Shown here piece after piece: positions 17,320 to 26,473 of a stretch of 50,001 nt of DNA. A program made the translations under genes and the position numbers. Position 1 is the stretch's first letter. Each line of letters starts with the position of its first letter. Origin of the DNA: Bacteroidales bacterium (GTDB taxonomy: Bacteria > Bacteroidota > Bacteroidia > Bacteroidales > UBA932); assembly GCA_015060405.1 (NCBI GenBank), contig SUYN01000018.1, positions 1 through 50,001 of the forward strand. The letters are read 5' to 3'. The notes under the pieces were generated by a model. It searched no databases. It saw only the letters and a program-made list of their open reading frames with translations, and was not told the DNA's origin.

Positions 17320-18739
17320 TTTTCTTTAATGCAGTCCAGGCCTGATAGTACCAGGCTGCCATGATGTTGTTCCTGTTCTGGTGATAGAGTATCGCCAGCA
17401 TCTTGTCCATCTCAGGATAATAATAAAGGAAGTCATTCTGATGACGTGCAGAGCGTAGATAGGCATATATCGGATCTGCTGCTATCGCCGCATCATTCCT
17501 CAGATACTGTCTTTGACTCTCTGCCCATTCCCTGTAGAACAGGCTGTGACTGAGGATGTCCAGATACTTCTCGGCCACATCATAGCGTCCGTTGAGGATC
17601 TGGCACTGGGCCATTCTGCTCATCCAGCGGCCGCTCTTGCGGTTGTTGATGAGGGATTCCTGGGTGTCAAAGGCATAACGCAGGGATTCATTGATCATAC
17701 CTAACCTCCAGAACACCTCGCAAGAGGAGGAATTTGAGATGAGGTCCCTGATATTGGGCAGAATCAGGCCTCTCGTACCATACTGCTTGAATGACGGGAG
17801 TTCACTTCCCCTTCCGCTCATAAAGAGTGCCAGATTGACACTTACACTTCCAAGTTCGGAATCCGGCTGATATTTTTCCGCACGCTTCAATATGCCTTCC
17901 CAGTCCTCGTTCCTCACCATCTGGTCATATGCGACAAGTTCCACAGTATCTCTCTGGTAGCTGAAATAACATCCCGAAACTGCACCTATAAACAATCCGA
18001 CAAGAATACCTGCGGAATTCTTTGGCGAAGGAAGAATGCCGGTAAGTGCGGGAAGAAAAGCAGTGATTATGACTATGATAAGCTGAAATGCAGGGACAGT
18101 CAAAGGAATCCTGTAATAGTTTATGCCGAAGAATACCGTCTTCCATGGATACTGCTGAAGATAGGTCAATCGCGAAGCCACCACCGTCAGGATCGCCAGA
18201 GCAATCAGCATAATGGATTTAAGGTTTTTCTCCCTTACGGACACATATATCGTGAATATGAATATTGCCGGACCTATAAGCCAATAGCCAAGAACTGTAG
18301 CTATGGCAGCCCAGATGGTTCCCGGATGTCTGCGATACAATGCGCATAGCAGCACAGCGGCAATCAAGGCTACCAGATAGCTGAGCATCACATAAAAGTC
18401 GCTCATATAGACCAGCAGCATCACAGGGGCGACGAAACTCAAGGCATACCATTCATCCTTCTCGAGCGTCAGGGCTATAGACCTCTGAAAGATGACAAGG
18501 AGAACAGCAAGCAGGGCTTCACCCACATAAGGGATATAACTGAACTGGGTTATGAATTCGGCGATATAGTCGGCAAGTCCGCCGGAGACACTCATCCTTT
18601 CCACAAGAAAATCCCAGGTGAACAGGAAGAGCTGGTTCTGCTCCTGAAAGCCTGCCATGCCGGGATAGAAGAACCATCGGAAAAGGAAGACCGCGACAGC
18701 AAAAGCAACGGAGCCCAAGTATTGAAAAGTCTTATTCAT
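17270..18739 (-). CDS. DUF6057-like polytopic membrane protein, short C-terminal form
   Basis: A 489-residue membrane protein. About eight or nine hydrophobic segments occupy residues 8-270; a soluble helical, TPR-like domain follows. The first external loop carries FQEQNQLFLF, matching YQEQMQLFRF in the paralogue at 29025, and the soluble part matches its LGMI, LNGRYDVAEKYL and FYREWA blocks. I recognise it as DUF6057-like from layout; no biochemical function is known to me. The one-loop-plus-multi-TM layout recalls GT-C glycosyltransferases, but that is speculation. It ends about 75 residues earlier than the paralogue and lacks the TYWFYYYY terminus. Its 3' end overlaps the CxxCH lipoprotein gene. 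A full TTTG-N19-TATATTTG promoter precedes it. Confidence 0.75.
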   Translation of the reverse strand: MNKTFQYLGSVAFAVAVFLFRWFFYPGMAGFQEQNQLFLFTWDFLVERMSVSGGLADYIAEFITQFSYIPYVGEALLAVLLVIFQRSIALTLEKDEWYALSFVAPVMLLVYMSDFYVMLSYLVALIAAVLLCALYRRHPGTIWAAIATVLGYWLIGPAIFIFTIYVSVREKNLKSIMLIALAILTVVASRLTYLQQYPWKTVFFGINYYRIPLTVPAFQLIIVIITAFLPALTGILPSPKNSAGILVGLFIGAVSGCYFSYQRDTVELVAYDQMVRNEDWEGILKRAEKYQPDSELGSVSVNLALFMSGRGSELPSFKQYGTRGLILPNIRDLISNSSSCEVFWRLGMINESLRYAFDTQESLINNRKSGRWMSRMAQCQILNGRYDVAEKYLDILSHSLFYREWAESQRQYLRNDAAIAADPIYAYLRSARHQNDFLYYYPEMDKMLAILYHQNRNNIMAAWYYQAWTALKKNESKDNETYTGNAHGN

Positions 18740-18769
18740 CTTAAATGATCATTCTTTTGAGCAGAATTA

Positions 18770-18800
18770 CAAATATATGAAAAAAGGCGGTCGCATCAAA
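18770..18800 (-). promoter_or_regulatory. Complete Bacteroidota promoter for the DUF6057-CxxCH pair
   Basis: On the minus strand TTTG (18800-18797), 19 nt, then TATATTTG (18777-18770), 30 nt before the ATG at 18739. The match to TTTG-N19-21-TAnnTTTG is exact. The -33 box lies in the loop of the terminator hairpin of the upstream operon. Confidence 0.7.
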
Positions 18801-18811
18801 GCGACCGCCTT
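18780..18811 (-). terminator. Intrinsic terminator of the first SusC/D operon
   Basis: The stem AAGGCGGTCGC (18784-18794) pairs perfectly with GCGACCGCCTT (18801-18811) around a 6-nt loop. The A-run at 18780-18785 reads as a U-tract in the leftward transcript. It lies 20 nt after the stop of the binding-protein gene. Confidence 0.88.
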
Positions 18812-18831
18812 ATATTCAAGAGCAAGAGATA

Positions 18832-20271
18832 TTATTCAGCCTTGCGTACGAAGCTCCAGTGAGTGATCTCACCCCAGTCACCTGCGCTACCGCCCTTAGT
18901 GTAAACGAGGGTCATGTTGTTAGCATCGTAGTACATGATGTCGTATGATGTAACACCCACACCGCCTTCGTTGATTGACCAAGGGAAGAGGAGAGCAGGC
19001 TCAGAAGTGTTGAGCTTACCGAGCTCCCAACCTGCAGCACCACGTCCAGCGCCATCAGCGAAGTCATTCATGATTGCTTCCCATGTACCGCCACGAACTA
19101 CTGTTCCGTCAGGAGCATAAGTAGTGACATTGCTGCCTTCGAATACCATGTAGGCACCCTCAGCCTCGTCGCCGTATGCAGTACCACCTGTGTGAGCAAG
19201 CTGACCTGAAAGATCTGCAGGGTTGGCACCCCACCATTTTCCGTCAACTACGCCAGGAGCGTTGAATGCTGCACCTGCACCAGAGTTACCTGCATTACCA
19301 TAAGTGCTCTCTGCTGCATAAGTCCAGGTTCCCTCCATTGTGAGTGGGTCTGGTGAACCGCCGATAAAGCTCCAGTGAGTGATCTCACCCCAGGCACCTG
19401 AAGCCTGACCGTTTGTATAAACGAGGGTCATTGCCTGAGGAGTAAGGTACATGATGTCATACTCAGTAACAGCAGTACCGTTACCATTTATCATCCATGG
19501 GAAGAGGAGAGCAGGCTCAGAAGTAATGAGCTTACCGATCTCCCAACCGCTTGCGCGTGAAGGGTCATAGTTCTTAACCTCGAACTTACCGCCACGGATA
19601 GCCTTTCCTGTAGGGTCGTATGTAGTAACTACACCGTCCTCAGAGAATACCATATATGCACCGTTAGCCTCGTCACCGTAAGCTGTACCGCCTGAATGTG
19701 CGAGCTGGTCCATAAGGGCATCAGCCGACTCACAGCCCCACCAAATTCCGTCAACTGCGCCAGGAGCGTTGAATGCATCACCTGCACCAGTGTGACCAGC
19801 ATTACCGTAAACAGCAGCTGAAGCCCACTTCCAAACCTTCTGACCATTGTCACTTGCAAGGATAAGCATCTCTGGTGCGAGCTCTGTAGGAGGAGTAACC
19901 TTTACAGTCTTGACTGCATCAGTGAAAGTACCGTCACCGTTGACGATACGGAAGATGAGATTTGCGTTTGGATCCTGACCACGTTTTACAGGGATCTTCA
20001 CAACTCCACCTGCACCTGTGTAAAGAGGAGAGTCGTTACCCTCGAGGAAAACCTGAACCACACCTGCAGTACAGTTGAACTTCAAGAAGTTACCAGCCTC
20101 GTCAGGCTGTGTACAAGCCTCGTCGGCAAACTGCTGGAATGTGATTCCTTCAGCGAGGACAGTTTCAGTTACCGGTGCGAATGGCTCCGGTCCGTCAATG
20201 AGAGAAGGCTCGCAGGCTGCGAAGGCCATTCCCACCACGGCTGTCATTGCGATTAATTTTATATTTTTCAT
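18832..20271 (-). CDS. Putative surface glycan-binding lipoprotein with two near-identical domains
   Basis: A 479-residue lipoprotein (signal to AFAAC). After an N-terminal domain (about 25-130, SusE-like in position and beta-rich composition), two copies of a domain of about 160 residues follow, roughly 140-305 and 312-479. Each has YGNAG, GAFNAPG-type, GGTAYGDEA, SEPALLFPW, YDIMY, LVYT and WGEITHWSF blocks. Parts are identical at DNA level, for example a 26-nt match near 18851 and 19369, so the duplication is recent or kept alike by gene conversion. No catalytic motif is seen. The position, third after SusC and SusD with a 13-nt gap, is where surface glycan-binding proteins usually lie, and that is the basis of the call. 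The ligand is unknown. An intrinsic terminator follows. Confidence 0.72.
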   Translation of the reverse strand: MKNIKLIAMTAVVGMAFAACEPSLIDGPEPFAPVTETVLAEGITFQQFADEACTQPDEAGNFLKFNCTAGVVQVFLEGNDSPLYTGAGGVVKIPVKRGQDPNANLIFRIVNGDGTFTDAVKTVKVTPPTELAPEMLILASDNGQKVWKWASAAVYGNAGHTGAGDAFNAPGAVDGIWWGCESADALMDQLAHSGGTAYGDEANGAYMVFSEDGVVTTYDPTGKAIRGGKFEVKNYDPSRASGWEIGKLITSEPALLFPWMINGNGTAVTEYDIMYLTPQAMTLVYTNGQASGAWGEITHWSFIGGSPDPLTMEGTWTYAAESTYGNAGNSGAGAAFNAPGVVDGKWWGANPADLSGQLAHTGGTAYGDEAEGAYMVFEGSNVTTYAPDGTVVRGGTWEAIMNDFADGAGRGAAGWELGKLNTSEPALLFPWSINEGGVGVTSYDIMYYDANNMTLVYTKGGSAGDWGEITHWSFVRKAE

Positions 20272-20284
20272 AAGTAATCAAATT

Positions 20285-22036
20285 TTATTGCCAACCTGCG
20301 AATTCTGAATCAGTTGATCCCCAGCCTTCATTCTGCTGATACTTGTACTGCTCACCGGCAGAAGCAGAGAGAGAGATCTGGGCTGAAGGAAGAGCGACAA
20401 AGCCTTTGGTCTTCGAGTAACGCTGGCCGTAACCGCCATTGAACTGAGCGGCATGGTTTGTACCCTGAACACCTGAATTGTAGCAAGCTACACCTTCCTG
20501 CTTGTCAAGAGCTGCAACAGCGTAAGCCTCGCCGTAACGACGCATGTCACCGTAGCGGACACCCTCGAATGCAAGCTCCCAACGGCGCTCGTTGCGGATG
20601 TTCTCCTCAGTAATAGGCTTTGAAGGGAGACCGGCACGTGCACGAACTGCATCAAAGCTTGCCTGATTGTTGTTGAGCTCGGCATCCATAAGGAGAACCT
20701 CAGCAAAACGGATCATCACCATGTCGTCGATGAGGTTGAGCTGGAAGTTGTCCTCATTACCCTCTGACCATGTAAGACCAGGATACATCTCGTTTACATA
20801 AGATTTCCAGAATCCTGAACCGTCTGCCTTACGGCCGATCACAGGCATAGTCTTGGTCTGATAGTAACCTGTCTCCTGAATGTTGGAGTCACCGCCGTAT
20901 TTGTAGTTCCATTTGTCTACCGAGATGATAGACGCATCAAGACGTGGGTCATTTGGCTCTGTTGCCTTCCAGTCTGCTACGAGACTTGGGTTAACCGGAC
21001 ACATACCCCAACCTGTTCCGAATGGGAAGTGATCCTGGTCAGCTGACTGACCGCGGACACCCATGAAGAGGGCTGTCTGGTTAGAGTAACCGATTGTTGT
21101 ACCCCATGAAGGCTGAGTGTTGAACTTGATAATGAACATAGCCTCAGGGTTCACACCGCCGTCATTGTTCACATACTCATAACCGTTGCCCTTCCAAGGA
21201 GAAAGATCATCCTCTACACAAATTCTGTTGGTGTAAGACCAAAGATTGTGGTATTCAGGAACAAGGCTGTAGCCGGAGTTGTTCACACAGTCAGTAATGG
21301 CTGCCTGTACGTCTGCCTTTGTAAGAGTCTCGCCGTTAGGAAGAGTCACATCCTCATCACCATAGAAACCCGAGTAGAAGAGGTATGCACGACCGAGGAG
21401 AGCCTCAGCGCAATACTTGTCGACATGGCCGTTTCCACGGTCTGTAACAGTTGAAGGCATGATGTCAGCAGCTGTCTTTGCATCCTGAAGAATCTGTCCC
21501 CAGAGAGCCTCACCGCTGATCTGCGGCTGAGTTGCGTCTGCACTTGAAGTCACAGGGCAAGGGATGTTGCCGAACATAGAAGCGAGTTCATAGTAGTACC
21601 ATGCACGGAGGAAGTAAGCCTCACCAAGGTACTGGTTGAGTGTAGCCTCGTCAAGACCGCAGTTCTTGAAAGTCTCGATAGCCACGTTGGCACGTGCGAT
21701 ACCTGTGTAACGGTCCTTGTAGAAACCCTCGTACAGGTTGGCACCGAAGTTGAGAAGGAGGTCGTGAGCCTGCATTGCCTGGTCGTTGGCACCACCACCG
21801 CCGAGGCAGTCATCAGAAGCTGCAAGAGACCACAGGAAGTGGTTCTGGTGCACGTTGTTTCCGATAGATACGTTAAGGTTGTTGTAGATACCGGTCAGAA
21901 TCTGCTCTGCGTCCGCCTGATTTGCAGGGAAGTCCTCAGTAGTCTTTGACCAGTAGTTGGTTGTATCAAGGAAGCTCTCGCAAGAAACGAGCGATGCACA
22001 TACAGCGACTGCTGCGAAATATAATATCTTTTTCAT
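20285..22036 (-). CDS. SusD/RagB-family starch-binding-like outer-membrane lipoprotein
   Basis: A 583-residue SusD-like lipoprotein that caps the SusC channel and binds glycan at the cell surface. The ORF runs to a GTG at 22045, but the ATG at 22036 starts the signal MKKILYFAAVAVCASLVSC with a good lipobox. Typical SusD features are DTTNYWSKTTEDFPANQADAEQILTGIYNNL at the mature N-terminus, the TPR-helix block YLGEAYFLRAWYYYELASMFGNIPCPV (about 140), AEALLGRAYLFYSGF, and the C-terminal VRARAGLPSKPITEENIRNERRWELAFEGVRYGDMRRYGEA. It follows SusC by 14 nt and precedes the binding protein by 13 nt, so the three form one operon. The substrate cannot be read from the sequence. Confidence 0.95.
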   Translation of the reverse strand: MKKILYFAAVAVCASLVSCESFLDTTNYWSKTTEDFPANQADAEQILTGIYNNLNVSIGNNVHQNHFLWSLAASDDCLGGGGANDQAMQAHDLLLNFGANLYEGFYKDRYTGIARANVAIETFKNCGLDEATLNQYLGEAYFLRAWYYYELASMFGNIPCPVTSSADATQPQISGEALWGQILQDAKTAADIMPSTVTDRGNGHVDKYCAEALLGRAYLFYSGFYGDEDVTLPNGETLTKADVQAAITDCVNNSGYSLVPEYHNLWSYTNRICVEDDLSPWKGNGYEYVNNDGGVNPEAMFIIKFNTQPSWGTTIGYSNQTALFMGVRGQSADQDHFPFGTGWGMCPVNPSLVADWKATEPNDPRLDASIISVDKWNYKYGGDSNIQETGYYQTKTMPVIGRKADGSGFWKSYVNEMYPGLTWSEGNEDNFQLNLIDDMVMIRFAEVLLMDAELNNNQASFDAVRARAGLPSKPITEENIRNERRWELAFEGVRYGDMRRYGEAYAVAALDKQEGVACYNSGVQGTNHAAQFNGGYGQRYSKTKGFVALPSAQISLSASAGEQYKYQQNEGWGSTDSEFAGWQ

Positions 22037-22050
22037 ATCAGTCACTAAAA

Positions 22051-25000
22051 TTAGAATTTGAGATTAACACCGAGAATCATTGTGCGAGCCTGTGGATAGT
22101 ATCCCATATCGAGACCCTTTGCCCAATTGTTTCCTGAACCGCCGTCTGAACCGACCTCAGGGTCCATACCCTTGTAATTTGTGATCACGAAAGGATTCTG
22201 AGCCTGAACATAGAGACGAAGCTGTCCGAATGGAGAGCTCTTCCATACTCTGTTGAAGTCGTATCCGAGGCTGATGGTCTGGATTCTGAAGAAGTCAGCA
22301 TTCTCAACGAAGAGGTCTGAGTTCTGCATGTAGTTGTAGTTTGTACCAGGTACTACGCGTGGGTATTTGTTTGATGTACCCTCACCGTGCCAGTAGTTGA
22401 AGATCTCAGTAGTGTAGTTGTTGTACTGTGAGTCTGAATATCTTCTGTAAGCACGGAATACCTGCTGACCGAAGTTACCGTAACCGCTCATTGCGAAGTC
22501 GAAACCGTAGAGATAGAAGCTCAGGTTAAGACCAAGGATGAAGTCAGGGTTAGGGTCACCGACCATTGTCTTGTCAGTTACATCAAGGATGCCGTCACCG
22601 TTGTAGTCGACGAACTTGAGGTCACCTGGCTGAGCAGGGCTACCCATTGTAGGCTTGCCGGCAGCAACCCACTCGTCGATCTCCGCCTGATTCTGGAATA
22701 CACCGTCAGTCTTGTATGCCCAGAAGTAGCCGATAGGATAACCTACCTGTGCACGGTAGATCTCGTCGATACCCTGAACTACGCTACCAGGACCGTGGAT
22801 GATACCCTCGTCATTTGCGATACGTGTGATGACGTTCTTGTTGAATGAACCGTTCACGCCGAATGAGTAAGAGAAATCCTTGCTGATGCTGTCGCTCCAG
22901 TCGAGAGAGAGTTCGACACCTGTGTTGCGTACATCACCACCATTGATATAAGGAGCACCTGTTCCGAAGTGACCCATTACCGGTGCGTTTACGAGCCAGT
23001 CCTTGGTGTTCTTCTGGTACCAGTCGAATGTCATATGGAGTCTGTTCTGGAGGAAACGTGCATCGAAACCGAGGTCGATCTGCTCTGAAGTCTCCCAAGA
23101 GATATCACCATTTGCAAGCTTGTCTGCATATGAACCGGTCTGCCAGTTCTGGAGAGCACCGTGTCCGAATGCGTAACCACCGTTATCAGGACCGATAGCC
23201 ACTGTTGCAAGATACTGGAAGTTATCCACTGCACAGTTACCGTTCTGACCCCATGATGCACGGAGTTTCAAATAATCAAGAACGTTCTTAGCACCTTCCA
23301 TCCATGGCTCGCTTGAAACAACCCAACCTGCAGCTACTGAAGGGAACACGCCCCAACGGTGACCGCGTGCGAAGTTAGACGAACCATCGGCACGTACGAT
23401 AGCAGAGAGCATGTACTTCTCATCGTAGTCGTAGTTGATACGGCCGAAGAAAGAAGCGAGACCTGAGTCACCCCAAGTGCTTCCGCCGACGCCTGAAGGG
23501 TCGATCGTGCCGATCATGTTACCTACATATGCGTGAGTGTAGTCATCAGGCCATGCACCGCCTGCACGTGCAGCGTTTACGCTTTCACCGAAACCTGAAT
23601 GCTCGAGAGTAGAACCTGCGAGAACATCGAAGTGATTCTTCTCGGCAACATTGAACTTGTAGTTCAAGGTGTTCTCCCAAGACCAGTTCCAGCCTGCAGA
23701 TGCGCTCTGTGAAACGCTGTCAGTCTCTTTGAATGCATAGTTGCTTGTCTTGTAAGTCATGTCGTACTGACGATATGTGCTTGCAGACATTCTGTAGTTC
23801 ACCTGGCTGCGGAATACGAGATCCTTGATCGGCTGGATACGGAGGTTTGCAGAGAGGTTGAGAGCGTGGTTCTGGCTCTTGTTGTTACCTCTTGAGCTTC
23901 TTACCATCGCTACTACAGGGTTAGCCACATAGCTGTCGAGGGTCCAGAGGCCTGTTGCCTCAGTCTCGTCAAAGTCTGTGTACTCACCTGCCTCATTGTA
24001 CATAGGGAGGATAGGGTTGGCAACGAGCATGTTGAAGATATCGTTCCAGTAGTGGTTGCCGATACCGATACCGCTCTTTGTGTTGTAGGTGTAAGTCATG
24101 TTCTGACCGAAGGTAATCACGTCAAGGGCACCCTTGCGGAGGATCACGTGATCAGAGTTGATACGTACGGTTGTACGGTCGTACTTTGACTGTACAGGAT
24201 AACCGAAGATACCTTCCTGAGAAGTGTTGGATACACCCATTGAAACCTTTGTCCTGTCAGAACCACCTACGATGTTCACAGCGTGATTTGAGTAAGGCGC
24301 ATTCTGATTGCGGATAGCGTCAAGCCAGTTTGTACCGGTGAAGCTGCCGTCCATGATGCTGCCGTAAAGATCTGCATTAAGGATGTTAGCCCAGTCGATC
24401 GGAGCGCCACCTGCATTGACAGTCAGCATGTTCTGAACGTCCATGTACTGCTTTGCATTGAGCATCTCAGGCATTCTCTGTACGTTCTGCATACCATAGA
24501 AACCGTCATATGTAACGGTGTACTTACCTGCCTTTGCCTGCTTTGTAGTCACGAGAACGACACCGTTCGCACCACGTGCACCGTAGATTGCGCAGGATGC
24601 TGCGTCCTTGAGGACGTCGATGCTCTCGATGTCTGAAGGGTTGAGGGCGTTGATGTCACCACCTGCAACACCGTCGATAACGTAGAGAGGCTGGTAAGAA
24701 CCGATGGTACCCATACCACGGATAGAAACCTTGAATCCCTCACCTGGCTGGCCTGATGATGAAGTGATCTGCATACCTGGAGTAGATGCCTGCATCGCTC
24801 CAAGAGCACTTGTAGTGTTGAGTTTTACAAGGGCATCACCTTTCACCTGAACGGTAGAACCGGTAACGAGCTTCTTCTTCTGAGTACCGTAACCTACGAC
24901 CACGGTCTCTTCAAGAAGTTCTGTGTCCTCGTCAAGGATGATTGTCAGATAGGTCTGATTACCTACTGCAACTACCTTTGTAGCATAACCGATCGAAGAC

Positions 25001-25218
25001 ACGATGAGCTCTGATCCTGCCGGAACAAAGATCTCAAAGTTTCCATCCAGATCGGTAACGACACCATTAGTGGTGTTTCCCTGCTCCACGACCGAAGCCG
25101 AGATTACTGAATTGCCTGCATTGTCAGTGACGACACCATTCACCTTCACAGGTGACTGAGCCATCATTGAAACACACGCAAAGATCAGCATGAGAGAAGT
25201 AAACAATTTACTTTTCAT
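22051..25218 (-). CDS. SusC/RagA-family TonB-dependent outer-membrane glycan transporter
   Basis: A 1055-residue TonB-dependent receptor that imports oligosaccharides through the outer membrane. After a Sec signal (cut near MMAQ, residue 21) comes a carboxypeptidase-D-like beta-sandwich (NGVVTDNAGNSVISASV to about 100), a TonB-box/plug region with ETVVVGYGTQKKKLVTGS, the plug block SGQPGEGFKVSIRGMGTI with DPxDIESIDVLKDAASCAIYGARGANGVVLVTTK, and then the 22-strand barrel ending in NLKF. The length is normal. It opens the leftward SusC-SusD-binding protein operon. A -7-like box lies 116 nt upstream, giving a long leader with a small hairpin. There is no adjacent regulator gene. It lies between two of the CxxCH/DUF6057 modules. 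Confidence 0.96.
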   Translation of the reverse strand: MKSKLFTSLMLIFACVSMMAQSPVKVNGVVTDNAGNSVISASVVEQGNTTNGVVTDLDGNFEIFVPAGSELIVSSIGYATKVVAVGNQTYLTIILDEDTELLEETVVVGYGTQKKKLVTGSTVQVKGDALVKLNTTSALGAMQASTPGMQITSSSGQPGEGFKVSIRGMGTIGSYQPLYVIDGVAGGDINALNPSDIESIDVLKDAASCAIYGARGANGVVLVTTKQAKAGKYTVTYDGFYGMQNVQRMPEMLNAKQYMDVQNMLTVNAGGAPIDWANILNADLYGSIMDGSFTGTNWLDAIRNQNAPYSNHAVNIVGGSDRTKVSMGVSNTSQEGIFGYPVQSKYDRTTVRINSDHVILRKGALDVITFGQNMTYTYNTKSGIGIGNHYWNDIFNMLVANPILPMYNEAGEYTDFDETEATGLWTLDSYVANPVVAMVRSSRGNNKSQNHALNLSANLRIQPIKDLVFRSQVNYRMSASTYRQYDMTYKTSNYAFKETDSVSQSASAGWNWSWENTLNYKFNVAEKNHFDVLAGSTLEHSGFGESVNAARAGGAWPDDYTHAYVGNMIGTIDPSGVGGSTWGDSGLASFFGRINYDYDEKYMLSAIVRADGSSNFARGHRWGVFPSVAAGWVVSSEPWMEGAKNVLDYLKLRASWGQNGNCAVDNFQYLATVAIGPDNGGYAFGHGALQNWQTGSYADKLANGDISWETSEQIDLGFDARFLQNRLHMTFDWYQKNTKDWLVNAPVMGHFGTGAPYINGGDVRNTGVELSLDWSDSISKDFSYSFGVNGSFNKNVITRIANDEGIIHGPGSVVQGIDEIYRAQVGYPIGYFWAYKTDGVFQNQAEIDEWVAAGKPTMGSPAQPGDLKFVDYNGDGILDVTDKTMVGDPNPDFILGLNLSFYLYGFDFAMSGYGNFGQQVFRAYRRYSDSQYNNYTTEIFNYWHGEGTSNKYPRVVPGTNYNYMQNSDLFVENADFFRIQTISLGYDFNRVWKSSPFGQLRLYVQAQNPFVITNYKGMDPEVGSDGGSGNNWAKGLDMGYYPQARTMILGVNLKF

Positions 25219-25267
25219 AATGGTTAAATAGTTAATTAGTTATGGTTGTTGACAATAGTATGTCGAA

Positions 25268-25286
25268 TGTCCGTCGTCATCGGACA
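25268..25286. repeat. Small hairpin in the SusC leader
   Basis: TGTCCG (25268-25273) and CGGACA (25281-25286) pair around a 7-nt loop, within the presumed 5' leader of the SusC mRNA. No T-run follows. It may affect leader structure or be chance. Confidence 0.35.
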
Positions 25287-25334
25287 GGGGTAAATTATGT
25301 GTACGTTATAGTGTCTATGTGGTGAATCAAACAA

Positions 25335-25342
25335 CAAATTTA
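25335..25342 (-). promoter_or_regulatory. Candidate -7 element (TAAATTTG) for the first SusC operon
   Basis: The minus-strand octamer matches TAnnTTTG and lies 116 nt before the SusC ATG. No exact TTTG is found 19-21 nt upstream; the region there is an A/T run. A long leader is common for SusC genes. Confidence 0.45.
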
Positions 25343-25429
25343 GGATTAAATTCCTATAAAAAAATACTTATTTGAATTTTTTTCGCTTTTTCTGTCAAGG
25401 GGAAAAGGCAGTCCTACGCCGTCAGAAGG

Positions 25430-26470
25430 CTAAAAAGGTGCATATCTGACATCCTTATCCATAGTGACAGCGACACATTCCATCTCTATCAGCCAGCCCG
25501 GACGGCACACCGGCGCCTGCACGAAGACAGGGTCAAGCATAGGCCATCTCTCCTTGAACAGGCGGGAAATCACGGCATAATCCGACGCATCACGAAGGTA
25601 CAGTATTGCGGACCTGATGTCTCCCGTAGCCGCTCCTGCCTCAGAAAGCAGCGCCGAAATGTTTTCCATCATCCTTATGGCCTGGCTTCTGACATCACCC
25701 TCATGCAGGATCCTGCCCTTGTTGTCTATGCTTGCTGTGCCGCTTATGAAGATGTGTTTCCTGTCTCCGTAGCTTATGCTTGTTCCCCTCTCGAAGGTCA
25801 CCCCGTATTCATATGTAGGATTGAGGTGATCCTTTGCCTGAAGGTATCTCACCTGGGCCGGCTTCAGGCCTTTGACGGCATAGGCATCCATCACCACGAC
25901 CTTGCGATAGTCCGGATGGGCACCCTGGATGCCGGTACTTGCGATATAATGAGTTTCGGGAGTAAGGCCGATGGTACCGAAATAATTGCGTCTGCCGGCA
26001 ACTACACCTGCGTAGTTGGTGTCGACATCGCGAACGAAGATCCAGGTGCGGACACAGTTATCCGCCACTGTCATATTCTCTTCCGACAAAGAAGTTCCGT
26101 ATTCAGAGAATATATCCTCCATCTGTCCCAACGAATCCGGAGCGCTGCCGATGAGGCCATATGACACCTTATGTGTATATATAGGATTGAGATCACCTTC
26201 CACTGTCCAGAGCCAGGCGGCTATCTTGCTGCCGTCAAGAGGGGGCTGCTGGATTATCGAAGCCTGGCCTATCGCCCTCTCCCGGAGAACCTCCGATAAC
26301 ATTTCCTGCTGATTGGCGGCATCCGATATGAAGAAGCGCAGGAAGAAGATCTTCCTGCCCTCAGATATGGTCTCCACATGGTCCAGGACCTCAGTGAGCT
26401 GGTCCCGGAAAGCGGCCCCCGGGTCGCTGACTCTGATTATGTGGTGATATTCCTTTACTCCTGTATTCAT
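25430..26470 (-). CDS. Rid (YjgF/RidA)-family protein with duplicated fold
   Basis: A 346-residue protein without signal peptide, so probably cytoplasmic. The C-terminal 120 residues read as a Rid domain: HIFISGTASIDNKGRILHEGDVRSQ, then NISALLSEAGAATGDIRSAILYLRD and VQAPVCRPGWLIEMECVAV. The N-terminal half also looks like a diverged Rid-type fold, with VRTWIFVRDVD before the domain boundary. Length and two-domain layout resemble chorismatases (FkbO/Hyg5), but I cannot verify their active-site residues, and a deaminase or binding role is equally possible. It starts 3 nt after the CxxCH lipoprotein gene and ends a leftward three-gene operon with the DUF6057-like lipoprotein. A cytoplasmic Rid protein behind two exported proteins is unexpected. 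Confidence 0.7.
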   Translation of the reverse strand: MNTGVKEYHHIIRVSDPGAAFRDQLTEVLDHVETISEGRKIFFLRFFISDAANQQEMLSEVLRERAIGQASIIQQPPLDGSKIAAWLWTVEGDLNPIYTHKVSYGLIGSAPDSLGQMEDIFSEYGTSLSEENMTVADNCVRTWIFVRDVDTNYAGVVAGRRNYFGTIGLTPETHYIASTGIQGAHPDYRKVVVMDAYAVKGLKPAQVRYLQAKDHLNPTYEYGVTFERGTSISYGDRKHIFISGTASIDNKGRILHEGDVRSQAIRMMENISALLSEAGAATGDIRSAILYLRDASDYAVISRLFKERWPMLDPVFVQAPVCRPGWLIEMECVAVTMDKDVRYAPF

Positions 26471-26473
26471 ATG

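Noticed and set aside
25430..26470. Chorismatase linked to the aro operon
   Set aside because: Length is similar, but the key residues could not be confirmed and the genes are 18 kb apart.
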